Source: Limnobacter olei (GTDB taxonomy: Bacteria > Pseudomonadota > Gammaproteobacteria > Burkholderiales > Burkholderiaceae_B). From it: DNA of 64,000 nucleotides. The position numbers and the translations under genes are program-made. Shown piece after piece: positions 42,948 through 52,705 of this stretch (positions are counted from its first letter, which is position 1; every line of letters starts with the position of its first letter). The notes below the pieces were generated by a model. The model ran no database searches and was not told the origin of the DNA. It was given only the letters and a program-made list of their open reading frames with translations. The stretch covers positions 186,001-250,000 of the forward strand of contig NZ_JARFJD010000002.1 of the NCBI RefSeq assembly GCF_029087225.1, given 5' to 3'.

Positions 42948-45900
42948 CTACACCGAAGTCAGCCAGTGAACTTCGCCATGCCGGTCAATCAGTGCAGCTT
43001 GTGTGGGCGCCAGTTTATTGCCCTTGTTCAGGGTAAGGTCAACTAAACCCACGTATTCAAGTACTTGCTGAGTATAGCCCTGCAAATTGCCTGAATTTAC
43101 TGCCCATTTGTAGTCCAGCACCAGAAAACGGTCGGGCAACTCAAGCACCCGGTCAGCCCGCAGCGATCGGCCATCGCCCAGCACCCATTCCAGTTCATTG
43201 AACACACGGTGGTTGCTGACCACAGCACCTTGCAACCACGGCTGCAAATCAGCCTTATCCACCAACAAACGGCAGGCTTGCTCCACCTGCAACAATTCAT
43301 CGTCCCGCAGGGGTCGAAACACCGCCTCGCAGCGCACCAACACCCGCGCCCACCAGGTGTCGAAAGGCACATCAAACAGCTCGTCAACCCATTCAAGCGC
43401 TGCATGCCAGGCTGTACCTTTTCGCAATTCGGGCGTGGTAATACGAGGCACCACCTTGCCCACAGGCGCATTCAATGCTTTCAGTACCGGAAACTGCGGG
43501 CGTACCCACACGGCGGGGGGATCGAACAGCCCAGCCAATTCAATTTGGGCGGGCCCTTGCCTGGCTTCATCGGATGCATTTATTGCACTTTCAAAAGTTG
43601 GCCAAGTGTTGTGCACTAGCGAGGCAAAAGGCAGTAAGCGTTCATACCAACCCTTGCTGGCCCCACGCTTTTCACTGCCACTTAAGTGAATGGAATACCG
43701 GGCGCGGGTTAGCGCCACATACAGCAAGTGGTCTTCTTCATCGGCATAGGCTTGTTGTTCAATGGCTTGCGCTGCGGCGCGGCCAGGGCTTGGGTTGCTT
43801 AAATTACCCATTACAGTGACTGAGTTGGGGTGCGATTCACCCAAAGCCCAATCGATCAGCAAACCCGCATTGCTGCCACCGGGTTTGGGCGACGAATTTG
43901 CATCGAACAGCCAAACGTGGTTTGCCTCCAAACCCTTGGCGGAATGCACTGTCATGATGCGCAATACATCCGGGTTATTGGCTGCGCCTTCACTGTCAGA
44001 GCTGGCATAGGTTTGCAGTTTCACCGCTTCATACAAAGCGTGCTGCAAGCTTGGAAAACGACCCTTGTTCAAACCCAGTGCCCAAGCTTTTAACCAATCC
44101 CAGTGCTCAGCCATCATGACCCGCTGGCGCGGCGATGCTGAATTCAAATATTTTTCAGAAGCCTTTGTATCGCTAACAACTTTGGACAGGGTTTCAAACA
44201 GCGGCAAGGCGCGCGCCATGCGCAGCCATTCCAACAACTGTGCATACAACGCAGCCCATGGCCTCTCATGTTGCCCGGCCAAGGCCTCCAGCGTACTCCA
44301 CACGGTGTTGGCCCCAGTGGTGTTCTGGGTTGTTTTGCCAGCTTGTATCAGCACCTGAAATTGCGACGAAGAAAGGCCAATGAGGGGGCAACGCAACAAT
44401 TGCAGCAGATGCAAATTGGCATGTGGGTTATTCAGAAAACCCAGTAGTGCAATGGTGTCACCCCATACCTGCGAGGTGTAACGCTCGCCTTTGTCTTTGA
44501 TGGTGTAAGCCAAACCGGCTTCACGCAGAGCAGCCATGAGGGGCACGCCACTTTTGTGGGCGCGCACCAGCACCATCACTTCACTCAAATTCTGGATGCT
44601 GCCATTGGCCAGCCACTGTTGCAGGGTGTGCACCACACGCTGCGCTTCGTCGGGGCCTTCCTCTTCTTTGAGCAGTTTGGGATAAACATTCAAGCCGCTC
44701 AGCGTTGATTCACTTTTTCCAGCCAAACTGGTGTGTGTGCGAAAGGCAGTTTGCCCCCGCGTTTGCCCCGGCTCGAACACGGTGTTGACCACATCAACCA
44801 CAGACTGCGCACAACGCCGTGTTGAATCCGATTCCAAAGTTTTGGCTGCAAAATTTTCAACCAGCCAAGTGCGCGCATGGTTGAACAAGCGTGCCTCAGC
44901 CCGTCGAAAACGGTAGATTGATTGTTTCGGATCGCCCACCAAAAACACGCTGGGCTTGTCATCACCGCTGTAGTCTTGCAACCAAAGTTTCAAGATATTC
45001 CATTGCACCGGGTTGGTGTCTTGAAATTCATCCACCAACAAATGACGCACGCGCGTGTCCAGTTTTTGCTGCATGTAAGCGCGCTGTTCATCATTCATCA
45101 ACATGCGCAATGCGGTGGCTTCAAGGTCATCGAAATCGCACAAACCCTGCTCAAGCTTGATTGATTTATACGTGTCAAACAAGGGCGCAATCAATTGCGC
45201 CAAAGCAGCTGTGGCCTGCATGTCGAGCTGGTCTTTTTCAAGTTGCAAGGCCTGTGCTGTTTGCAGGGCCAAGCCCTCCAAGGTTTGAACATAGTCTGTT
45301 TCATCCACCGCTGTTTTCTGGCCCGCAGTGATCTTGAAAAAGTTTTTGCTCGGTTCATTTTTTGCGGTCAAACAAACCGCTTTCAGCTGCTCAAAAACAT
45401 CCCCTGCATCGCCACCTTCCCGCAATGCAGTCAGTGCCTTTTCAATTTCCACAGCATGGCCCTGTTGCTTCGCCGTGCCCAAGGCCAGCCAGCGTGCAGC
45501 TTGTTGCCATTGCTCCAGATAATGCTTGTTGTTCAACACTTCGACAGGCCATTGTTCGCCTTCATCAATGCCAAACACCGTGTTCAACGGTGGTGCTTCG
45601 CTATTGTGCAACCACAGGCTGCAAGCCACGCGATTGGTCAACGCATGCTGCAACACCTGGCGCACCACGGCACGGTCCATTTGTGAGGCCAGCGTGTCAA
45701 AGGCTGGCAGCAATTCCGATTGATCGTTCAGCAAATTGGCTGTGAACACATCAATGGCCATGTCCATCCAGAACCCGGTTTGATCGGTGGGTTCGCTTTG
45801 CCTTGAAAAGCCACTGGCCAAGGGTGCCATTTGGCACAAAGACGCGAACCAGCCATGGAACGTGTCGATGGTCACCCCACGTGAATTCGTCAGCACCTCG

Positions 45901-46208
45901 CCCGCAAGCGCACGCGCCTTGCTCAGGTTGGTCTCATTGGCCACGGCACCGCGTTCGGTCAACAAAGCGCTCAGCTTGTCGTCACTCAACAAAGCGCATT
46001 CACGCAACAAACCAAACAGGCGTTCCTGCATTTCTTGCGCGGCTTTGCGTGTGAAGGTAATCGCCAAAATTTGATCAGGCCTTGCACCACTTAACAGCAA
46101 ACGAAACAGGCGTGCGGTGAGCAACCAGGTTTTGCCACTGCCTGCGCAAGCCTCCACAACAACGCTGTTGGCCGGGTTGCAGGCAATCGAGGTGAAGCTA
46201 CTCATCAT
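42948..46208 (-). CDS. UvrD-type helicase/exonuclease, AddA/RecB-like
   Basis: A 1086-residue superfamily 1A helicase with a C-terminal nuclease. Motifs in order: Walker A EACAGSGKTWLLT (residue 18 on), AITFTRKAAQEM (Ia), LVDEFQDTNPVQW (II, around residue 395), VGDPKQSIYRFRRA (III), MTVHSAKGLEA (V) and VALTRAR (VI). The nuclease at the end has LRADRVLELPD followed by LVLDYKWA, the D...DxK arrangement of the PD-(D/E)XK fold. With the adjacent AddB-like protein it would resect double-strand ends for recombination. Two ATGs sit together; it overlaps the upstream stop by 11 bases. Confidence 0.92.
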   Translation of the reverse strand: MMSSFTSIACNPANSVVVEACAGSGKTWLLTARLFRLLLSGARPDQILAITFTRKAAQEMQERLFGLLRECALLSDDKLSALLTERGAVANETNLSKARALAGEVLTNSRGVTIDTFHGWFASLCQMAPLASGFSRQSEPTDQTGFWMDMAIDVFTANLLNDQSELLPAFDTLASQMDRAVVRQVLQHALTNRVACSLWLHNSEAPPLNTVFGIDEGEQWPVEVLNNKHYLEQWQQAARWLALGTAKQQGHAVEIEKALTALREGGDAGDVFEQLKAVCLTAKNEPSKNFFKITAGQKTAVDETDYVQTLEGLALQTAQALQLEKDQLDMQATAALAQLIAPLFDTYKSIKLEQGLCDFDDLEATALRMLMNDEQRAYMQQKLDTRVRHLLVDEFQDTNPVQWNILKLWLQDYSGDDKPSVFLVGDPKQSIYRFRRAEARLFNHARTWLVENFAAKTLESDSTRRCAQSVVDVVNTVFEPGQTRGQTAFRTHTSLAGKSESTLSGLNVYPKLLKEEEGPDEAQRVVHTLQQWLANGSIQNLSEVMVLVRAHKSGVPLMAALREAGLAYTIKDKGERYTSQVWGDTIALLGFLNNPHANLHLLQLLRCPLIGLSSSQFQVLIQAGKTTQNTTGANTVWSTLEALAGQHERPWAALYAQLLEWLRMARALPLFETLSKVVSDTKASEKYLNSASPRQRVMMAEHWDWLKAWALGLNKGRFPSLQHALYEAVKLQTYASSDSEGAANNPDVLRIMTVHSAKGLEANHVWLFDANSSPKPGGSNAGLLIDWALGESHPNSVTVMGNLSNPSPGRAAAQAIEQQAYADEEDHLLYVALTRARYSIHLSGSEKRGASKGWYERLLPFASLVHNTWPTFESAINASDEARQGPAQIELAGLFDPPAVWVRPQFPVLKALNAPVGKVVPRITTPELRKGTAWHAALEWVDELFDVPFDTWWARVLVRCEAVFRPLRDDELLQVEQACRLLVDKADLQPWLQGAVVSNHRVFNELEWVLGDGRSLRADRVLELPDRFLVLDYKWAVNSGNLQGYTQQVLEYVGLVDLTLNKGNKLAPTQAALIDRHGEVHWLTSV

Positions 46209-48714
46209 CGCCCTCCTCGCCGTTCATGCCTTCGTGAAAAGCAGGGTGGGTTTCGGGCCTGCACACGCCACGCACGGCGCAGTATTCACAGGCGTCACCG
46301 GGGTTGGCTTGCCACACCGCCTTGCCTTCAAAAAACGAATTCAGTTCACTGACCAGTTCACTCAGCAACACCTCCCCCCAGGACTGAAAACCCTGTTCGC
46401 GATACTCATCGCTCAAGGGCGGAAAACTCACCCAATCCACTTTGTCTTTGTGCAAGCCCAGGAAATCAAGCTGCGCACGAGGGCTGTTCAACATGGCCTG
46501 ATAGGCGGGCAATTGAGGCTGGCTCAAAGGGTCGGCCAGTCTTTTTTTCAAGAGGGAAGGGTTGGTAAATTTAATGTCTGAAATCGCCAGTGCATCACCC
46601 CGGGTATCCAACCTGTCCACGCGGCCTTTCAATGCAAGCGAGGCACCGCTGGGTTGCAATACAAGTGTGTGTTCAACCTGCTGCTCTGCACCCTTGAACT
46701 GCCAACCCTGAATTTGACGTTCCATTAGTTTACCGGCCAGCCGCGGCACAATTTGATCAAAAAACTTCAGGAAGGGGTAAACAGTTGCGCGATCGTCCAA
46801 CTCTAGCGTGTTCCACACAAGCTGGGCCTGGTCCAGCAGTGTTTGTTTCCAGGCTTGCAACTGATTCACGGGCTGGCCAGGCAAGGCCATGTGCTGTGCT
46901 GTTTTTTCCAGCACCTTGTGCACAAACACTCCGCGCAGTTGCTCATAACGCATGGCACCCTCATCACGTTGAGGTGGCCAGGGCAAAGCGTGTTTCAAGC
47001 CGAAGCGAAGGCGACAGGCCTTCCAGTCGTCAAGCGCTGTCACTCTTAAAGAATCAGGCATTGAACCCGAATCGCTCAAGGCGGTCAGTTGCAAGGCCTG
47101 CTCGGGTGATTCACGCACTTCAATTTCAAGATTGGAAGGCGTGCGGTGCCAGAAGCTGGCCCAATGTTGGGTGTGGTTTTCGGAATCTCGCAACACAATG
47201 TCCAGCCACATCAATTCAGGCAACAACATTTCGGGTTTGCCTGCCACCTGTGCGCTGTGCACCAACGTTACTTTGTCGCTGTGCAACAACAACTCGTACA
47301 ACGCAGATATTTTTTGAATGCGAGCCAGACGCGGGCCGGGGAAACCCAATTCCTGCGCCACGGCAGGTGGCAACAAACCGGGTGGGCTTTCCTGAAAATG
47401 GGACTGTGCACAACCCAACACCAACACACGCTTGAATTGCCGCATGCGGGTGCTTAACAGCGGCACCATGCGCACTGGGCTTTCAATATCAAGCGGCCGA
47501 AAACGTTGCGACTCGGCCCAGCTACGCCAGGCCGCTAAAAATTCGTGTGCATCAAATTCGGTTTGCGCAGGCACCTGCCGCATCAAACCCAGCACGGTCA
47601 GCAACTGCTGCCCCGCCTCGTCAGGCTGCAAGGCTGTATCCAGACCATGTTTTTCAAACAAGGCCACAAAAGCGCCTGCCCACTGCGCCAGCGTGTAACG
47701 GTTCCCGGTTTTACCGAAAGCCCAAGGCTCAAGGTGTTCAAGCGGCAAGCCGGTAAAGGGCTGAACCAGGGCAGTAAGCTGGCCCTGCTCTACAAACTGT
47801 TGCAACAGGTGGTCAAACCAGCCCGCCACATTCGATGTGGACAAACGCCACCCCGTGCGGTCATCTACCAACACACCCATATCAGCAAGCAGCCCCACCA
47901 TACGGCGCGCAGCCAAGCGATCAAGTACAGCCACAGCAATTTCGGTCACGGGGTCTTCTCGCAACCATTCCAGAATTTGGTGTGCGGCCTGTTGGGCCTG
48001 CGTGGTTTCGTCGGGCGCCACCTGCAACACCACAGGGCTGGGCTGGGTGTTAAAACGCTTCGCGCCCAATTGTTGCCAGGGTTGCGGCCCCTCAATGGCA
48101 GGAAGCCTGAACACCTGCACCGGCACCTCGGGGTAAAACAGATCCAGCCAAAGGCCTGGCACAGTTTCGCCGTCATCAAACCACACCACCTGCGCGGGCG
48201 GATGGCCCGCAGGTTCGGCTGGCTTGGGTAACAGGTCCATGAGCTCGGTCGCATAGGTTTGGGCCAGTGTGGCCACCACTTGAGCCTCTTCAGCAGCAAA
48301 AGTGTTGTTCTCACAATACTGGGTCAGCGCACTTGTGTTGCGTTTTTGCACCAATACCTGCCTCAAGGCCAACTCCAGGTATTCCTGAGCCAAACCCCAC
48401 AATTGAGAGGGCGATGAACCACCGCCCAACAAAGGCAATTGCCGCAACACACCCACCAAATCGGCTTGCAGGGCCAACCAGGGGCCCATGGCGGCCGGCT
48501 GGCTTAAACGGTCCGCTGTTTGAAGCCAAGGCCCCAGCGTGGCAAGGCCCGCGTGGTGCTGCGCCCAATGCCGCTTGAAGCTGCCCACGGTTTCTATGCG
48601 GGGCATCACCCACAACACCTGGCGGGCATCCAGCCCCGATTGGCCTAGCCAGTCAAATGCAGCCGCAAATGGGTTGGCTTGAAAAAGATCGACAGAAACA
48701 GAGTGTTGGGTCAA
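46198..48714 (-). CDS. PD-(D/E)XK nuclease family protein, AddB-like
   Basis: An 838-residue partner of the helicase above. The N-terminal part is a degenerate helicase-like region without a clear Walker A. The C-terminal nuclease has LKGRVDRLDTRGDALAISDIKF in two parts (D...DxK). Cysteines CEYC and VRGVC near the C terminus, with CRLRFGL around residue 600, fit the iron-sulfur staple of AddB. It would form a heterodimer for double-strand break processing. The start is a TTG at 48714 with no convincing ribosome site, so the N terminus is uncertain. This gene and the next are coupled. Confidence 0.87.
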   Translation of the reverse strand: MTQHSVSVDLFQANPFAAAFDWLGQSGLDARQVLWVMPRIETVGSFKRHWAQHHAGLATLGPWLQTADRLSQPAAMGPWLALQADLVGVLRQLPLLGGGSSPSQLWGLAQEYLELALRQVLVQKRNTSALTQYCENNTFAAEEAQVVATLAQTYATELMDLLPKPAEPAGHPPAQVVWFDDGETVPGLWLDLFYPEVPVQVFRLPAIEGPQPWQQLGAKRFNTQPSPVVLQVAPDETTQAQQAAHQILEWLREDPVTEIAVAVLDRLAARRMVGLLADMGVLVDDRTGWRLSTSNVAGWFDHLLQQFVEQGQLTALVQPFTGLPLEHLEPWAFGKTGNRYTLAQWAGAFVALFEKHGLDTALQPDEAGQQLLTVLGLMRQVPAQTEFDAHEFLAAWRSWAESQRFRPLDIESPVRMVPLLSTRMRQFKRVLVLGCAQSHFQESPPGLLPPAVAQELGFPGPRLARIQKISALYELLLHSDKVTLVHSAQVAGKPEMLLPELMWLDIVLRDSENHTQHWASFWHRTPSNLEIEVRESPEQALQLTALSDSGSMPDSLRVTALDDWKACRLRFGLKHALPWPPQRDEGAMRYEQLRGVFVHKVLEKTAQHMALPGQPVNQLQAWKQTLLDQAQLVWNTLELDDRATVYPFLKFFDQIVPRLAGKLMERQIQGWQFKGAEQQVEHTLVLQPSGASLALKGRVDRLDTRGDALAISDIKFTNPSLLKKRLADPLSQPQLPAYQAMLNSPRAQLDFLGLHKDKVDWVSFPPLSDEYREQGFQSWGEVLLSELVSELNSFFEGKAVWQANPGDACEYCAVRGVCRPETHPAFHEGMNGEEGDDE

Positions 48715-48907
48715 AACGTGTATGGGCGAATGTATGTTGTTAAGTCGATTAAAACGTGCGCGGGTTTGTGTTTCAGTTCAATTTCGCTGTAACATTCAGA
48801 ATAGCATTTTCTTAAATGAAGGACTTTCATGGTCTGCGCGTGTGCTTTAATCACCCGGACACGCTTTGTGAATACCCTCCAAAGCAATTACCCACTTGAG
48901 GATTTAA

Positions 48908-49237
48908 ATGAGCAGTGACCTGATCAAACACGTCAGTGACGCATCTTTCGACAGCGATGTTTTGAAAACCGACGGCCCTGTGCTGGTGGATTACTGGGCT
49001 GAATGGTGTGGTCCTTGCAAAATGATTGCGCCGATTCTTGATGACTTGTCCTCTGAATACAACGGCAAGCTGCAAATCGCCAAGATGAACGTGGACGAGA
49101 ATTCTGAAACGCCTGCCAAGTATGGCATTCGCGGCATTCCAACCTTGATGTTGTTCAAGAACGGTGCCGTAGTAGCCACGAAAGTGGGCGCGTTGTCCAA
49201 ATCACAGCTGGCAGCCTTTATCGACAGCCACCTGTAA
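48908..49237 (+). CDS. trxA: Thioredoxin
   Basis: A 109-residue thioredoxin 1 with active site [14 protein letters not shown] (residues 28-41), conserved [14 protein letters not shown] (cis-Pro) and C-terminal helix. It is the general cytoplasmic dithiol donor. GAGGA precedes the ATG. It stands divergent from addB with a 193-base intergenic stretch in which I see no gene. A perfect GC-rich hairpin follows it (49256-49273). Confidence 0.97.
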   Translation: MSSDLIKHVSDASFDSDVLKTDGPVLVDYWAEWCGPCKMIAPILDDLSSEYNGKLQIAKMNVDENSETPAKYGIRGIPTLMLFKNGAVVATKVGALSKSQLAAFIDSHL

Positions 49238-49255
49238 TACAATATTGATTGAGTC

Positions 49256-49273
49256 GCCCGGCGTGTGCCGGGC
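49256..49273 (+). other. GC-rich hairpin between trxA and rho
   Basis: GCCCGGC, four bases, GCCGGGC: a perfect seven-base-pair stem 18 bases after the trxA stop. It lacks a T-run, so it is not a classical intrinsic terminator; it may be mRNA-end structure or the 5' end of the rho leader structure. Confidence 0.5.
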
Positions 49274-49325
49274 ATCGAACCCCCTCACTGCAGTACAACC
49301 CCCACCCTTTGTTAACCTGTTTACC
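49274..49325 (+). promoter_or_regulatory. C-rich, G-poor stretch in the rho leader
   Basis: About 50 bases upstream of rho are rich in C and poor in G (for example cccccaccc and aaccccctcac), the composition of a Rho-utilisation site. Rho is known in E. coli to attenuate its own transcription in the leader. Composition alone does not prove rut function. Confidence 0.35.
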
Positions 49326-49359
49326 TCGCGGCGTTCGCCACCTACACAAATAGCCAAAC

Positions 49360-50616
49360 ATGTATCTATCTGAACTAAAAACGCAACACGTCTCTGCCCT
49401 GCTTGAAGTGGCTGGTGGCCTTGAAATTGAAAACGCCAACCGCATGCGCAAACAGGAATTGATGTTCGCAATCCTGAAGAAACGCGCCAAAAACGGTGAG
49501 CAAATTTTTGGTGATGGTGTGCTCGAAGTACTGCCTGATGGCTTTGGCTTCCTGCGCTCACCAGAAACCTCGTACCTGGCCAGCCCGGACGATATTTACA
49601 TTTCTCCCAGCCAGATTCGCCGCTTTAACCTGCACACGGGTGACAGCATTGAAGGTGAGGTACGCACCCCCAAAGACGGTGAGCGTTATTTTGCGCTAGT
49701 GAAAGTAGACAAGGTAAACGGCGAAGCGCCTGAAGCCAGCAAACACAAAATTCTGTTTGAAAACCTGACACCGCTGCACCCGAACCAGCCTTTGAAGCTG
49801 GAACGCGACATGCGCGGCGAAGAAAACAACACTGGCCGTATCATCGACCTCGTGGCCCCGATCGGTAAAGGCCAGCGTGGCTTGCTGGTGGCCCCACCAA
49901 AATCGGGTAAAACCGTGATGCTGCAGCACATTGCGCATGCCATTACAGCCAACCACCCCGACATCACCTTGATTGTGTTGCTGATTGATGAACGCCCCGA
50001 AGAAGTAACAGAAATGATGCGTTCCGTGCGTGGCGAAGTGATTGCCTCCACATTCGATGAACCTGCAACCCGCCACGTGCAGGTGGCTGAAATGGTGATT
50101 GAAAAGGCCAAGCGCCTGGTTGAGCACAAACGCGACGTGGTCATTCTGCTCGACTCCATTACCCGTTTGGCTCGTGCATACAACACCGTGGTGCCTTCCT
50201 CCGGCAAGGTGCTGACAGGTGGTGTAGACGCCAACGCCCTGCACCGCCCCAAGCGCTTCTTCGGTGCCGCCCGTAACATTGAAGAAGGTGGATCGCTCAC
50301 CATTATCGCAACTGCACTGGTCGACACCGGCAGCCGCATGGATGAAGTGATTTACGAAGAATTCAAGGGCACCGGCAACATGGAAATTCACATGGAACGC
50401 CGCATGGCGGAAAAGCGTGTGTACCCGGCCATCAACATCAACCGTTCTTCAACACGTCGCGAAGAACTGCTGATCAAGCCCGATTTGCTGCAAAAGATTT
50501 GGGTGCTGCGCCGCTTGCTGCACGACATGGACGAAATTGCTGCGATGGAATTCCTGATGGACAAGATCCGCCAGACCAAGAACAACGCAGAGTTCTTCGA
50601 AATGATGAAGAAGTAA
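49360..50616 (+). CDS. rho: Transcription termination factor Rho
   Basis: A 418-residue hexameric RNA helicase. It has an N-terminal OB-fold RNA-binding domain ([27 protein letters not shown] in two parts), the P-loop [16 protein letters not shown] (around residue 178), [14 protein letters not shown] (Walker B) and [12 protein letters not shown], then the Q and R loops around residues 278-300. It ends transcription of untranslated RNA. The length matches the short form without an insert. A good intrinsic terminator follows. Confidence 0.98.
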   Translation: MYLSELKTQHVSALLEVAGGLEIENANRMRKQELMFAILKKRAKNGEQIFGDGVLEVLPDGFGFLRSPETSYLASPDDIYISPSQIRRFNLHTGDSIEGEVRTPKDGERYFALVKVDKVNGEAPEASKHKILFENLTPLHPNQPLKLERDMRGEENNTGRIIDLVAPIGKGQRGLLVAPPKSGKTVMLQHIAHAITANHPDITLIVLLIDERPEEVTEMMRSVRGEVIASTFDEPATRHVQVAEMVIEKAKRLVEHKRDVVILLDSITRLARAYNTVVPSSGKVLTGGVDANALHRPKRFFGAARNIEEGGSLTIIATALVDTGSRMDEVIYEEFKGTGNMEIHMERRMAEKRVYPAININRSSTRREELLIKPDLLQKIWVLRRLLHDMDEIAAMEFLMDKIRQTKNNAEFFEMMKK

Positions 50617-50637
50617 ATCAGATCATTTTTCCTGATC

Positions 50638-50672
50638 AAAGCCCATGCTGCAGTTGCACCGTGGGCTTTTTT
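50638..50672 (+). terminator. Intrinsic terminator after rho
   Basis: AAAGCCCA (50638-50645) and TGGGCTTTTTT (50662-50672) form an eight-base-pair stem enclosing an inner TGCA/TGCA pair, ending in a six-T run. It is 22 bases after the rho stop and is the clearest rightward terminator in the window. Confidence 0.85.
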
Positions 50673-50712
50673 AATTGCACAATCAGTCAACAACCCACCT
50701 AGGAGCGCCCCA

Positions 50713-51306
50713 ATGAATCGCGTTTTTTCCCTGCTCACACTCATGTTTGCGCTGCTACTCAGCGGCTGCGGGTATAACACCATTCAAACCACGGATGAAC
50801 AAGTGAAAGCGGCCTGGGCCGAGGTGTTAAACCAGTACCAGCGCCGGGCCGACCTTGTGCCCAATTTGGTGAATGTGGTGAAGGCCGAAGCCAATTTTGA
50901 GCAGGAGACACTGACGCAGGTGGTTGAAGCGCGCTCAAAAGCAACTTCAATTCAGGCCACCCCGGAACTGATCAACGACCCGGAAGCATTCAACAAATTT
51001 CAGCAGGCGCAAGGTGAGCTGAGTGGCGCTTTGTCGCGGCTCTTGTTGATTACCGAGAACTACCCCAATCTGAAAGCCAATCAAGGTTTTCGTGATTTGC
51101 AAACGCAGCTTGAGGGCACAGAAAACAGAATTACCGTGGCACGCAACCGTTACATCAAATCGGTTCAGGAGTACAACGTGACAGTGCGTTCATTTCCCAA
51201 CAACCTGACCGCGATGGTGATGGGCTACGAAGTGAAGCCCAGCTTCACGGTTGAAAACGAAGCCGCGATTTCCAAACCACCCACCGTGGACTTTGGCACC
51301 AAGTGA
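50713..51306 (+). CDS. LemA family lipoprotein
   Basis: A 197-residue LemA-type protein: a lipobox LLSGCG after a short signal, then the helical LemA core with NQYQRRADLVPNLVNVVK (around residue 40), EQETLTQVVEARSKA and RNRYIKSVQEYN. LemA proteins form helical bundles at the membrane and are found with TPM-domain proteins as here. The biochemical role is unsettled. AGGAG before the ATG; stop overlaps the next start. Confidence 0.93.
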   Translation: MNRVFSLLTLMFALLLSGCGYNTIQTTDEQVKAAWAEVLNQYQRRADLVPNLVNVVKAEANFEQETLTQVVEARSKATSIQATPELINDPEAFNKFQQAQGELSGALSRLLLITENYPNLKANQGFRDLQTQLEGTENRITVARNRYIKSVQEYNVTVRSFPNNLTAMVMGYEVKPSFTVENEAAISKPPTVDFGTK

Positions 51307-52187
51307 TGCACACCGTGTGCAATTCAATTGCTCGGTTTTGGCTAAGTAAGCTGCTGGCGCTGGTGCTACTGATTCCAGTGCCTGGCATGTTGTTGGCTCA
51401 AGAAGTACCTGTGCCCCCCTTGAACGCCCAAGTGGTCGACACAACGGGCACGCTAAGCCAGGAACAGCAAGCTGCACTGATTCAAAAATTGCAGGCATTT
51501 GAAGCCGCCAAAGGCAGCCAGATTGCTGTTTTGCTGGTGCCAAGCACCCAGCCAGAAACCATTGAGCAATATGCATTGCGTGTGGCCGAGAATTCGAAAA
51601 TTGGCCGCAAAAATGTGGACGATGGCGCAATTTTGGTGGTGGCCCTGCAGGACCGTACACTGCGCATCGAAGTGGGCTACGGCCTTGAAGGTGCGCTTAC
51701 CGACATTACCTCCAAACGAATTATTGAAGAGATTATTGTGCCGCAGTTTCGCCAGGGCAATTTTGCAGGTGGGGTGGCAGCCGGCGTGGACCAAATGATC
51801 AAGGTAATTGAAGGCGAACCCCTGCCAGAGCCGGTTGCGCAGCAAACGGCAAACAACCCAAGCACGATTGAAGACATTGCACCTGTGCTGTTCATGCTCT
51901 CGCTTTTCGTGGGTGGGTTTCTGCGCAAAACCATCGGCAAATTGCCCGCAGCATTGGCCACTGGCGGTTTGGTATTCGTGGTGGCTTGGTTATTCGCTGG
52001 CGCCGTGGTTTTTGCCGTGCTTGCTGCTGTAGTGGCTGCACTGCTCACCCTGTTTGGCAATTCGATGGGTGGCATGGGTGGCGGCCGTGGTGGCTTCGGT
52101 CGCGGTGGTGGCGGTTTTGGCGGAGGTGGCGGCTTCAGTGGTGGAGGCGGCGGTTTTGGAGGCGGTGGCGCTTCGGGTAGGTGGTAA
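51306..52187 (+). CDS. TPM-domain membrane protein (YgcG family)
   Basis: About 293 residues. It has a signal peptide ending LLAQEV, a TPM (Psb32-like) periplasmic domain with VVDTTGTLSQEQQAAL and VEVGYGLEGALTD-like IEVGYGLEGALTDI (around residue 120), and a pair of membrane helices (residues 205-250). A long glycine-rich tail (GGGGFGGGGG pattern) ends with GASGRW. TPM proteins bind or repair membrane-protein assemblies; the exact job is unknown. It overlaps the LemA stop. The glycine tail is typical of the family. Confidence 0.9.
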   Translation: MHTVCNSIARFWLSKLLALVLLIPVPGMLLAQEVPVPPLNAQVVDTTGTLSQEQQAALIQKLQAFEAAKGSQIAVLLVPSTQPETIEQYALRVAENSKIGRKNVDDGAILVVALQDRTLRIEVGYGLEGALTDITSKRIIEEIIVPQFRQGNFAGGVAAGVDQMIKVIEGEPLPEPVAQQTANNPSTIEDIAPVLFMLSLFVGGFLRKTIGKLPAALATGGLVFVVAWLFAGAVVFAVLAAVVAALLTLFGNSMGGMGGGRGGFGRGGGGFGGGGGFSGGGGGFGGGGASGRW

Positions 52188-52189
52188 GC

Positions 52190-52690
52190 ATGAATTTCAA
52201 ACGTGTAGTAAAACACCTGATAACCACCGAACGCGATGTGCGGAAAACATTCTCGCCAGCACATCTGCAACACATCGCGCAAGCCATAAGTGCCAGCGAA
52301 AGTCAGCATTCCGGCGAAATTCGTTTCGCAGTGGAAAGCGCGCTCGAACTACAGCCCCTGTTGCGGGCGCAAACGCCCCGTCAACGCGCCATTGAGGTGT
52401 TCAGTGAATTGCTTGTGTGGGACACCGAGCTTAACAACGGAGTGCTCATTTATGTGCTGCTGGCGGACCATGCCATCGAAATTGTGGCCGACCGAGGCAT
52501 TCACGCCAAGGTAGGCAGCACTTACTGGGAAGCGCTGTGCCACCAAATTGAGCAGGCGTTTGGCCAGGGACAATTCGAGGCTGGGGTGATGAACAGTATT
52601 GAGGCCGTGAGCAAACAACTGATTACACACTTTCCACACAAGGGGGGTGGCAAGAATGAACTTCCCGACACCCCGGTGGTGATTGGCTAA
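52190..52690 (+). CDS. TPM-domain protein, short form
   Basis: A 166-residue TPM-domain protein without a signal peptide or membrane helices: SESQHSGEIRFAVE (around residue 38), AIEVFSELLVWDTELNNGVLIYVLL split in two, then IEIVADRGIHAKVG. It is a second, cytoplasmic-type TPM protein of the kind usually found third in LemA-TPM-TPM clusters. It starts two bases after the previous stop, with GGTGG as the likely ribosome site. Function unknown. Confidence 0.87.
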   Translation: MNFKRVVKHLITTERDVRKTFSPAHLQHIAQAISASESQHSGEIRFAVESALELQPLLRAQTPRQRAIEVFSELLVWDTELNNGVLIYVLLADHAIEIVADRGIHAKVGSTYWEALCHQIEQAFGQGQFEAGVMNSIEAVSKQLITHFPHKGGGKNELPDTPVVIG

Positions 52691-52705
52691 ACGAGAAGCG
52701 CCAGC

